Assembly: GCA_937863205.1 (NCBI GenBank) | Contig: CALMGA010000478.1 | Span: 1 to 5,200 of the forward strand | From: an uncultured Beijerinckiaceae bacterium | GTDB lineage: Bacteria; Pseudomonadota; Alphaproteobacteria; Rhizobiales; Beijerinckiaceae | Direction: 5' to 3' | DNA: 5,200 nt | Part shown: piece after piece, positions 1 through 5,200 of the stretch | Layout: each line of letters opens with the position of its first letter | Numbering within the stretch: position 1 is the first letter of the stretch | Position numbers and translations under genes: made by a program | The notes under the pieces: generated by a model | The model's database searches: none | Seen by the model: the letters and a program-made list of their open reading frames with translations, nothing else | What the model was told of the DNA's origin: nothing

Positions 1-1
1 C

Positions 2-721
2 CGCATCGCCGCGCGCCGCCGTGCGCCGGCGGACGGCGCGTCGCCCGACCTCATCGCCATCCTGCTCGCCGCCGTTGATCCCGAAACCGGGCGCACGCTC
101 GGCGACGACGAGATCGCCGACAACATCCTGACCTTCGTCGCCGCCGGCCACGAGACCACGGCGGTGGCGCTGACCTGGACCCTAGGGCTGCTCGCCGACA
201 ACCCGGACTGCGCCGCCCGCCTCCGAGCCGAGATCGACCGAGTGACCGGCGGCGCGCCGCTGACGCCGGCCCACGTCGAGGTGCTGCCCTATGCGCGGCA
301 GGTGGTCAGCGAGGCGATGCGTCTTTTCCCGCCCGCACCGATGATCGCGCGGGCGGTCGAGCGCGAGATGTCGGTCGGCGGCGTCACCCTGCCGGCGGGA
401 TCGATCGTCTTCGTGCCGGTCTACGCCGTGCACCGCCATGCCGCCCTGTGGCCCGAGCCCGAGCGCTTCGACCCCGGGCGCTTCGCGGCCGAGGCGGTGC
501 GCGCTCGACACCGCTTCAGCTATCTCCCCTTCGGCGCCGGTCCGCGCATCTGCATCGGCAGCGCCTTCGCGCTCAACGAGGCGGTGGCGATCCTGGCGGT
601 GATCGCCGGCCGCTTCACCTTCGAGCGGGTGGATCCGGCGCCGCCCGAGCCGGTGATGCGGGTGACGCTGCGTCCCCGGCAGCCGCTGCGCCTGCGCTTC
701 ACGCCCCGCGCGTTTTCGTGA
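2..721 (+). CDS. Cytochrome P450, C-terminal part (5' end outside window)
   Basis: This is a haem-thiolate monooxygenase that would activate O2 with two electrons from a redox partner to oxidise an organic substrate; the substrate cannot be told from the sequence. The reading frame is open from base 2 to the TGA at 719-721 and gives 239 residues, so roughly the N-terminal 40-50% is missing. In fragment numbering the I-helix oxygen-binding motif AGHETT is at 48-53. The K-helix ExxR (EAMR) is at 104-107, the PERF motif at 153-156, and the haem-binding loop FGAGPRICIG at 177-186, with the cysteine ligand at 184 (bases 551-553). All the diagnostic motifs are intact and in the expected order and spacing, so the visible part looks functional. 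No membrane anchor is seen, but the N-terminus is absent. No ferredoxin or reductase gene follows. A GTG at 164 lies inside the I-helix and is not a real start. The P450 family assignment is certain; the subfamily is not. Confidence 0.96.
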   Translation, partial: RIAARRRAPADGASPDLIAILLAAVDPETGRTLGDDEIADNILTFVAAGHETTAVALTWTLGLLADNPDCAARLRAEIDRVTGGAPLTPAHVEVLPYARQVVSEAMRLFPPAPMIARAVEREMSVGGVTLPAGSIVFVPVYAVHRHAALWPEPERFDPGRFAAEAVRARHRFSYLPFGAGPRICIGSAFALNEAVAILAVIAGRFTFERVDPAPPEPVMRVTLRPRQPLRLRFTPRAFS

Positions 722-749
722 CGGCCGCACCGCGGGAGCCCATCGTCCT

Positions 750-766
750 GACGCGGACGGCGTCCG
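750..766 (+). terminator. Weak hairpin downstream of the P450 gene
   Basis: About 30 bases after the P450 stop codon, CGGAC (754-758) can pair with GTCCG (762-766) across a 3-base loop. Alternatively GACGC (750-754) can pair with GCGTC (760-764). Both stems are only 5 bp and no T-run follows, so this is at best a weak or Rho-assisted termination site. GC-rich DNA gives such hairpins often by chance. Confidence 0.2.
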
Positions 767-797
767 GTGTTCCCAAGCCATGCGTCAGGGCTGAAGC

Positions 798-858
798 TGG
801 CATGCATTTACTGGCATATCAAAGCTCTTTCCTTCGAAAGTTGCATATCCATGTTGTG
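798..858 (+). promoter_or_regulatory. AT-rich probable promoter region with short direct repeats
   Basis: I count 25 G+C in these 61 bases (41%), sharply below the flanking coding DNA. This is what a promoter region looks like in a GC-rich genome. It contains GCATATC twice (814-820 and 843-849) and a related TGGCAT at 798-803 and 812-817. A small dyad, CTTTC-CTTC-GAAAG, lies at 827-840. No hexamer pair with good -35/-10 spacing is convincing; CATATC at 844-849 is a possible -10 but has no good -35 partner. The region lies upstream of the small exported-protein gene, which suggests that gene has its own promoter rather than being transcribed with the P450. The promoter role is inferred from composition and position only. 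Confidence 0.4.
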
Positions 859-865
859 TGGGTCG

Positions 866-893
866 GCGGAGCCAACGCGGGTTCCGCAACCCG
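866..893 (+). promoter_or_regulatory. Two overlapping alternative hairpins in the leader of the small gene
   Basis: Bases 866-873 can pair with 880-887 to give an 8-bp stem with one G-T (G-U in RNA) pair and a 6-base loop. Bases 878-883 (CGGGTT) can pair perfectly with 888-893 (AACCCG), a 6-bp stem with a 4-base loop. The two share bases 880-887, so they cannot form together. The second ends five bases before the Shine-Dalgarno at 899-902. This geometry could modulate translation initiation, but neither hairpin buries the Shine-Dalgarno itself. It may be a chance product of GC-rich sequence. Confidence 0.25.
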
Positions 894-898
894 ATCAT

Positions 899-902
899 GG
901 AG
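899..902 (+). promoter_or_regulatory. Ribosome binding site GGAG of the small exported-protein gene
   Basis: GGAG lies six bases before the ATG at 909, which is near-ideal spacing. It decides the start. The in-frame ATG at 897 overlaps this site, and the in-frame GTG at 858 would add a charged extension ahead of the signal peptide; neither has a comparable site. Confidence 0.7.
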
Positions 903-908
903 CTTTTC

Positions 909-1145
909 ATGTCCGTTCGTCGCTTCTTCGCCGCCGCTCTCCTGGCCGTCGCCTCTTCGCCAGCCCTCGCCCAGTCCTTCGTTCCCACCGTGCCCTCGCC
1001 GTCCAACCCCTTTCCCGAGAACCCGATCGCGACCAACGGTTCGTCGCTGTCCGGCGCGATCTATGGGCGTGCCCCGGTGGCCGCGCGCGGCAGCTTCGTA
1101 AGCGAAGTGTCGCCGGCGACCGCGGACGCCTTGCGCGTCCGCTGA
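909..1145 (+). CDS. Small exported protein of unknown function (78 aa)
   Basis: I do not recognise the family. The start at 909 is supported by a well-placed GGAG and by the fact that it begins exactly at a classic Sec signal peptide. That peptide has a short basic n-region (R4, R5), a hydrophobic core at residues 6-15 (FFAAALLAVA), and a c-region ending A19-L20-A21, the likely signal peptidase I site. The arginine pair lacks the Tat consensus. There is no lipobox cysteine, and no cysteine at all, so a lipoprotein is unlikely. The mature chain would be about 57 residues. Its first half is rich in Pro, Ser and Asn (a run around residues 24-45), followed by a Gly/Ser/Ala-rich tail with several Arg. 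No transmembrane segment remains after cleavage, so it should be periplasmic or secreted. It has its own AT-rich upstream region, is followed by a hairpin directly after the stop, and converges on polA. Codon use is GC-rich like its neighbours. The gene call is likely; the function is unknown. Confidence 0.72.
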   Translation: MSVRRFFAAALLAVASSPALAQSFVPTVPSPSNPFPENPIATNGSSLSGAIYGRAPVAARGSFVSEVSPATADALRVR

Positions 1146-1146
1146 A

Positions 1147-1171
1147 GATCCGACCGGGGATCGGATCCGAT
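1147..1171 (+). terminator. Hairpin and palindrome directly after the small gene
   Basis: GATCCGA (1147-1153) pairs perfectly with TCGGATC (1161-1167) across a 7-base loop, starting one base after the TGA at 1143-1145. The 3' arm is also part of a perfect 12-base palindrome, ATCGGATCCGAT (1160-1171). The position suits a transcript-end hairpin, but no T-tract follows, so it is not a canonical intrinsic terminator. It could be a transcript-stabilising end or an accidental dyad. Confidence 0.35.
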
Positions 1172-1209
1172 GCTGTGAGTCGCTGAGGCGCATCGGGCCG
1201 ACCAGCGTT

Positions 1210-1235
1210 GCGGTCCCCTGGTCACTTCTGACCGC
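1210..1235. terminator. Hairpin in the convergent region between the small gene and polA
   Basis: GCGGTC (1210-1215) can pair with GACCGC (1230-1235). Alternatively GGTCA (1220-1224) can pair with TGACC (1229-1233) around a CTTC loop (GAAG on the minus-strand transcript). It lies about 70 bases past the polA stop codon and between two convergent genes, where a two-way terminator would be expected. Neither strand has a T-run after it, so the role is tentative. I see no other gene or RNA in 1146-1302. Confidence 0.2.
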
Positions 1236-1302
1236 GGGAACCCAGGATTAAGCCTTTGGCAACGCGGTGCCGCTTCCTGGACGTCCGGGCCGTTCCAGCG
1301 CG

Positions 1303-4300
1303 TCAGTGCGCCTCGTCCCAGTTGTGCGCCGCCTTGGCGTCGACCTGCAGCGGCACGGAAAGGTGCACCGCAGGGTGCGGCGCCTGCACCATCACCTCCC
1401 GCACGACCGCGATCGTCGCGTCCACCTCGTCGTGCGGCACTTCGAACACCAGCTCGTCGTGCACCTGCAACAGCATCCGCGCGCCGAGCCTGGCCCGCTC
1501 CAGCTCCGCCTCCATGCGGATCATCGCCCGGCGGAGGATGTCAGCGGCTGTGCCCTGGATCGGGGCGTTGATGGCGGCGCGCTCGTTGAAGGCGCGCTCG
1601 GACGGGTTGGAGGCCTTGATGCGGGGGTAGTGGCAGCGCCGGCCGAACAGCGTCTCGACGTAGCCCTTGTCGCGGCACACCTCCTTGGTGGCGTCCATGT
1701 AGGTGCGGATGCCGGGGAAGCGCTCGAAGTATTGCTTGATGTAGGCGCCGGCCTCGCCGCGGTCGATGCCGAGCCGGGCGGCGAGCCCGAAGGCCGAAAT
1801 GCCGTAGATGATGCCGAAGTTGATCGTCTTGGCCCGGCGGCGGACTTCGCCGGTCATCTTGTCGAGCGGCACGCCGAACATTTCCGACGCCGTGCGGGCG
1901 TGGATGTCCTGGCCTTCCGCGAAGGCCTCCTTGAGCTGCGGGATCTCGGCCATGTGGGCGAGCAGGCGCAGCTCGATCTGCGAATAATCGGCCGACATCA
2001 GCACGTGGCCCGGCGCGGCGACGAAGGCCGTGCGGATCTTGCGGCCGGCCTCGTTGCGCACGGGGATGTTCTGCAGGTTGGGCTCGGTCGAGGACAGTCG
2101 CCCGGTGGTGGTGGCGGCGAGCATGTAGGAGGTGTGGACGCGGTCATCCTTGTCGGCAAAGGTCGGCAGGGCGTCGCAGTAGTTGGTCTTGAGCTTGGTT
2201 GTCTGCCGCCATTCCAGCACGAGGCCGGCGAACGGGTTGCCCTGCTCGGCCAGGTCTTCGAGGATGTTGGCGGCGGTGGACCAGGCCCCGGTCGGCGTGC
2301 GGCGGGCGCCGGGCAGGCCCATCTTGCCGAACAGGATGTCGCCGAGCTGCTTGGGCGAACCGATGTTGAAGGGGCCGCCGGCGTGCTCGAAGATCTCGGC
2401 CTCCAGCCGCGCCGCGTCCTGGGCGAACTCGCCGCCGAGCCGGGACAGGATCTGGCGGTCGATGCGGATGCCGCGCCGCTCCATGCGGGCGAGCACGCCC
2501 GTCATCGGCCGCTCCAGCGTTTCGAAGACGGTGGCCATGCGCTCGGCCGCGAGGCGCGGCTTCAAGGCCTGCCACATCCGGAGCGTCACATCGGCATCCT
2601 CGGCGGCGTAGGCGGTCGCCTTGTCGAGCGGCACCCGGGCGAAGCCGATGAAGGTGCGGCCGGACCCGGCGACCTCGTTGAAGGCGATCGGCTTATGGGC
2701 GAACAGCTTCTCGCTGAGCACGTTCATCCCGTGATCGGTGCGCCCGGCATCGAGCGCGTAGGACAACAGCAGCGTGTCCTCGTAGGGTGCGACGTCGATG
2801 CCGCGCCGCGACAGGATGTGCCAGTCGTACTTCATGTTGTGGGCGATCTTGAGCACGCCCGCGTCTTCCAGCAGCGGCTTGAGGCGGGCCAGCGCCACCT
2901 CTGCGTCGAGCTGCCCCGGCACCGGCTCCAGTTCCGTGCCCTCCCGCGGCTTGCCCAGCAGGTCGACCTCGCCCTCGGCGTCGCGCAGGCGGGTGTGGCC
3001 GAGGGGGATGTACACGGCGGCGTCGCGCGCGACGCAGAGCGAGATGCCGACGAGTTCGGCGTTGAGCGGGTCGAGGCCGGTGGTTTCCGTGTCCACCGCC
3101 ACCACGCCGCTTTCGCGCGCCGACGCGATCACGCCGTCGAGCATGTCGAGGCTGGTGACGGTGAGGTAGCCGGCCGTGTCGAAGGGCAGGCCCATCAGCT
3201 CCGCCGCGCGGGCGGCCGCGAGCTGCCCCGGCCCGGTGGCGATGGCAGCCCTGGGCGCCTGCTCGCCGTAACGGGCGTTCTGCGCCGGCACCGGCGCGGC
3301 GTCCTTCGCCAAGGTGTCGGCCGGCTCGTCGCCCGATCCGGCGCCCGGCTCGACGATCTGCTTGCCATGGCGGTTGCGCCAGCCGGCCGGGCCGAGGAAG
3401 CGCGCGTCGGGCTCGATGGCGCCCGCCTCGACGGCGAAGGTTTCCGCCGCCCGTCGGGCGAGCGTGGTGAATTCGAGCGCCTTGAAGTAGGCGACCAGCG
3501 CCGCTCCGTCGGGCGCCCCCAGCGCGAGGTCGTCCAGGGGCACGGTGAGGTCGACGTCGCGTTTCAAGGTGACGAGTTCGCGCGACAGGCGGATCAGCTT
3601 CACGCTGTCCGGGTCGGTCAGGGTTTCGCGCTTCTTCGGCTGCTTGATCTCGCGGGCGCAGGCGAGCAGCGTGTCGAGGTCGCCGTATTCGTTGATGAGC
3701 TGCGCCGCGGTCTTCACGCCGATGCCTTTGGCGCCGGGCACGTTGTCGGTGGTGTCGCCGGCCAGCGCCTGCACGTCCACCACCAGCTCCGGGCCGACCC
3801 CGAAATAGTCGACCACCTCGTCGACGCCGATGCGCCGCTCCTCGCGCGAGCCGGCGGCGCCCGCCGCGCCCGAGGCGGGGTCGTACATGGCGACGCCGGG
3901 CCCGATCAGCTGCATCAGGTCCTTGTCGGCGGACACGATCAGCACGTCGGCGCCGCGCGCCTTGGCCTGCTCGGCGTAGGTGGCGATGAGGTCGTCGGCC
4001 TCGTACCGGTCCTGCTCGATCGGCTGGAGGCCGAAGGCGCGCACGGAGTCGCGCATCAAGGGGAACTGCGGCACGAGGTCGTCGGGCGGCTCGGACCGGT
4101 TGGCCTTGTAGGAGGGATACATTTCCCGGCGGAACGAGTTCTCCGACTTGTCGAAGATGATGGCGAGGTGGGTCGGCGTGAGGCCGGCCGCGCCCTCGCG
4201 CACGAACTGGAACAGCTTGGTGCAGAACAGCCGCACGGCGCCGGTCGGCAAGCGGTCGGACCGGTAGTTGTACTTGGCGTCCTGCCGGATCGACTGGAAA

Positions 4301-4428
4301 TAAGCGCGGAACACGAAGGACGAGCCATCGACCAGGAAGACGTGGTCGCCTTTTCCGACGGGCCGGCCGGGCGGGCGCGGGCTCGCGTTCGCTTGGGTGG
4401 CTTCGGCTTGATCGCGGGTCGAGGTCAT
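1303..4428 (-). CDS. polA: DNA polymerase I with 5' nuclease and 3'-5' proofreading domains
   Basis: This repair and lagging-strand polymerase removes RNA primers, fills gaps and proofreads. The product is 1041 residues, longer than the roughly 930 of E. coli. The 5' nuclease domain (about 25-330) carries acidic residues D34, D93, E143, D145, D146, D168, D170, D225 and D228, the last two in GDTTDN. A Pro/Ala/Gly-rich linker follows (about 331-430). The 3'-5' exonuclease (about 431-630) has D446 and E448 in DTETTGLD, D535 in NMKYD, and Y607/D611 in YAAEDAD, so proofreading should be active. The polymerase domain (about 631-1041) has motif A DYSQIELR (D814, E819), the O helix with R863, K867, F871 and Y875, and motif C VHDELVF (H990, D991, E992). 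It ends NWDEAH, typical of the family. The ATG at 4428 is chosen because upstream in-frame sequence is arginine-rich, unlike the family, and overlaps the divergent gene; GAGG at 4441-4444 lies 12 bases upstream, a little far. No frameshift is seen. Confidence 0.98.
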   Translation of the reverse strand: MTSTRDQAEATQANASPRPPGRPVGKGDHVFLVDGSSFVFRAYFQSIRQDAKYNYRSDRLPTGAVRLFCTKLFQFVREGAAGLTPTHLAIIFDKSENSFRREMYPSYKANRSEPPDDLVPQFPLMRDSVRAFGLQPIEQDRYEADDLIATYAEQAKARGADVLIVSADKDLMQLIGPGVAMYDPASGAAGAAGSREERRIGVDEVVDYFGVGPELVVDVQALAGDTTDNVPGAKGIGVKTAAQLINEYGDLDTLLACAREIKQPKKRETLTDPDSVKLIRLSRELVTLKRDVDLTVPLDDLALGAPDGAALVAYFKALEFTTLARRAAETFAVEAGAIEPDARFLGPAGWRNRHGKQIVEPGAGSGDEPADTLAKDAAPVPAQNARYGEQAPRAAIATGPGQLAAARAAELMGLPFDTAGYLTVTSLDMLDGVIASARESGVVAVDTETTGLDPLNAELVGISLCVARDAAVYIPLGHTRLRDAEGEVDLLGKPREGTELEPVPGQLDAEVALARLKPLLEDAGVLKIAHNMKYDWHILSRRGIDVAPYEDTLLLSYALDAGRTDHGMNVLSEKLFAHKPIAFNEVAGSGRTFIGFARVPLDKATAYAAEDADVTLRMWQALKPRLAAERMATVFETLERPMTGVLARMERRGIRIDRQILSRLGGEFAQDAARLEAEIFEHAGGPFNIGSPKQLGDILFGKMGLPGARRTPTGAWSTAANILEDLAEQGNPFAGLVLEWRQTTKLKTNYCDALPTFADKDDRVHTSYMLAATTTGRLSSTEPNLQNIPVRNEAGRKIRTAFVAAPGHVLMSADYSQIELRLLAHMAEIPQLKEAFAEGQDIHARTASEMFGVPLDKMTGEVRRRAKTINFGIIYGISAFGLAARLGIDRGEAGAYIKQYFERFPGIRTYMDATKEVCRDKGYVETLFGRRCHYPRIKASNPSERAFNERAAINAPIQGTAADILRRAMIRMEAELERARLGARMLLQVHDELVFEVPHDEVDATIAVVREVMVQAPHPAVHLSVPLQVDAKAAHNWDEAH

Positions 4429-4540
4429 GGCGGCAGCATACCTCAAGTCACGCCGGTCCCGCACCCGTCCCGCGCGGCGGAACCGCGCTCCCCGCCGGGG
4501 GTGCCTTTGCGTTGGCGCGGCGCATCGCCATCTCACCGGC
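4429..4540. promoter_or_regulatory. Divergent intergenic region between polA and the methyltransferase-like gene
   Basis: These 112 bases must hold the start signals for both outward-facing genes unless transcription enters from further away. They are GC-rich, and I find no convincing -35/-10 pair on either strand. Two neighbouring inverted repeats stand out: GCGCGG (4472-4477) with CCGCGC (4483-4488), a 6-bp stem with a 5-base gap, and CCCCG (4490-4494) with CGGGG (4496-4500). They could form an operator or a leader structure. On the minus strand a GAGG (4441-4444) serves polA. On the plus strand no Shine-Dalgarno-like sequence is seen in the 20 bases before the ATG at 4541. Confidence 0.4.
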
Positions 4541-5200
4541 ATGCCAGTCGCGCAAACGCCGCCAACCCATCAAGCCTCCGGGCAAGCTCCCTCGCGGGCG
4601 TCCCAGGCGATCTTCGACACCGATCTCGCCCGTCGCCACCTCGCCCGCGCCCGCAGGCAGGGACCGGCCGATTTCCTGCTGCAACGGGCGGTCGACGACA
4701 TCCTCGAACGGCTCGCCACCGTGCAGCGCCGCGTCACCCGCATCGCCGACGTGGGCACGCCGACGCCCGCGCTGGCCCAGGCGCTCGCCCGTACGTATCC
4801 CGACGCGGAGGTGCTGCGGGTGTCGCCGCTGCCCGAGCCGGCCACGTCCCATCGCGCCGTGACCGGCGACGTCGAGCGCCTGCCGCTGGCCTTGGGTGCC
4901 TTCGACCTGATCGTCTCGGCCTTCGCCCTGCAAACCTGCAACGACCTGCCCGGCACGCTGGTGCAGATCCGCCGGGCCCTCAAGCCCGACGGCCTGTTCC
5001 TGGCCTGCCTTGCCGGCGGACGTAGCTTGAGCGAGCTGCGCGGCGTGCTGACGGAGGCGGAGGCGAACGTCAGCGGCGGCGCCAGCCCCCGCGTGTCGCC
5101 CTTCGCCGACGTGCGCGACATGGGCGGCCTGCTGCAGCGGGCCGGCCTCGCGCTGCCGGTCGCCGACAGCGAGGCGGTGAGCGTGCGCTACGCCGACCTG
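4541..5200 (+). CDS. NDUFAF5/BioC-like methyltransferase-fold protein, N-terminal part (3' end outside window)
   Basis: The frame is open from the ATG at 4541 to the window edge and gives 220 residues, probably about three quarters of the protein. It resembles the alphaproteobacterial class I SAM-methyltransferases related to mitochondrial NDUFAF5. It has an N-terminal IFD..LARRHLARARR segment (24-39), an acidic GDVERLP strand (109-115), FDLIVSAFALQ (121-131), NDLPG (134-138), and LKPDGLFLA (147-155) followed by GG (159-160). SPRVSPFADVRDMGGLLQRAG (182-202) is a segment I associate with this group. Human NDUFAF5 hydroxylates an arginine of the complex I subunit NDUFS7; the role of the bacterial relatives is not settled, so none is assigned. 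The SAM-binding motif I position reads ADVGTPTPALA (69-79) and lacks the usual GxGxG pattern. This ATG is the only in-frame ATG/GTG start before residue 61; it has no clear ribosome site, so it may be weakly translated or leaderless. The family fit is good; the activity is uncertain. Confidence 0.85.
   Translation, partial: MPVAQTPPTHQASGQAPSRASQAIFDTDLARRHLARARRQGPADFLLQRAVDDILERLATVQRRVTRIADVGTPTPALAQALARTYPDAEVLRVSPLPEPATSHRAVTGDVERLPLALGAFDLIVSAFALQTCNDLPGTLVQIRRALKPDGLFLACLAGGRSLSELRGVLTEAEANVSGGASPRVSPFADVRDMGGLLQRAGLALPVADSEAVSVRYADL

Noticed and set aside
182..781. A 199-residue minus-strand open frame opposite the P450
   Set aside because: The plus strand carries all the diagnostic P450 motifs. 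The minus-strand product is Arg/Gly/His-rich low-complexity sequence typical of antisense frames in GC-rich DNA.
897..908. Starting the small gene at the in-frame ATG at 897
   Set aside because: It would put the GGAG inside the coding sequence and add Met-Glu-Leu-Phe ahead of a signal peptide that begins perfectly at 909.
448..1101. Plus-strand open frame overlapping the P450 end and running into the small gene
   Set aside because: It is out of frame with both supported genes, low in complexity (Arg/Pro/Ala), and lacks a ribosome site; it is a shadow of the GC-rich composition.
4479..4513. A possible general-stress (EcfG-type) promoter: GGAAC at 4479-4483 and CGTT at 4510-4513
   Set aside because: The gap is 26 bases, whereas the known consensus needs about 16-17.
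4429..4542. An N-terminal extension of PolA by 38 residues from a start at 4542
   Set aside because: The extra residues are arginine-rich, unlike the family N-terminus, and would overlap the divergent gene's start. The ATG at 4428 has an acceptable GAGG upstream and is followed by the conserved nuclease start.
4512..4862. A 116-residue plus-strand open frame overlapping the methyltransferase-like start
   Set aside because: It overlaps the supported gene in a different frame and gives Pro/Arg/Ser-rich sequence. The supported frame carries the recognisable FDLIVSAFAL and LKPDGLFLA motifs.
1267..5025. A 1252-residue plus-strand open frame covering all of polA and part of the methyltransferase-like gene
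   Set aside because: It is the codon-register complement of polA, open only because polA avoids TTA, CTA and TCA. The translation is rich in Gly, Arg, Val, Leu and His, has no recognisable domain, and runs across two genes with clear homology in other frames.

Overview
The window is about two-thirds or more G+C, with strong G/C preference at third codon positions. Its DNA polymerase I and its NDUFAF5-like methyltransferase both read as alphaproteobacterial, most likely Hyphomicrobiales (Rhizobiales). That placement rests on family resemblance recalled from memory, not on a search. No mobile element, tRNA, rRNA, CRISPR array or phage gene is visible. This is mostly ordinary chromosomal housekeeping sequence.

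Layout from left to right. (1) Bases 2-721, plus strand: the C-terminal 239 residues of a cytochrome P450 whose start lies outside the window. (2) Bases 722-908: an intergenic stretch with a clearly AT-richer core (about 798-858). It is followed by two overlapping, mutually exclusive hairpins just upstream of a good Shine-Dalgarno site. (3) Bases 909-1145, plus strand: a small gene for a 78-residue protein with a convincing Sec signal peptide and no recognisable family. (4) Bases 1146-1302: a convergent intergenic region with short hairpins but no T-tract terminator. (5) Bases 1303-4428, minus strand: a complete polA of 1041 residues, with 5' nuclease, proofreading exonuclease and polymerase domains and all the catalytic residues I can identify. 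(6) Bases 4429-4540: a 112-base divergent intergenic region with GC-rich inverted repeats. (7) Bases 4541-5200, plus strand: the first 220 residues of a SAM-methyltransferase-fold protein of the NDUFAF5/BioC-like type, running off the right edge.

The genes do not form an obvious pathway. The P450 and the small exported protein are separated by 187 bases containing what looks like an independent promoter region. polA converges on the small gene and diverges from the methyltransferase gene. No redox partner for the P450 is present in the window.

No strong candidate for a new biological system was found. The best leads are the small exported protein with its structured leader, and the degenerate SAM-binding motif of the methyltransferase-like protein.
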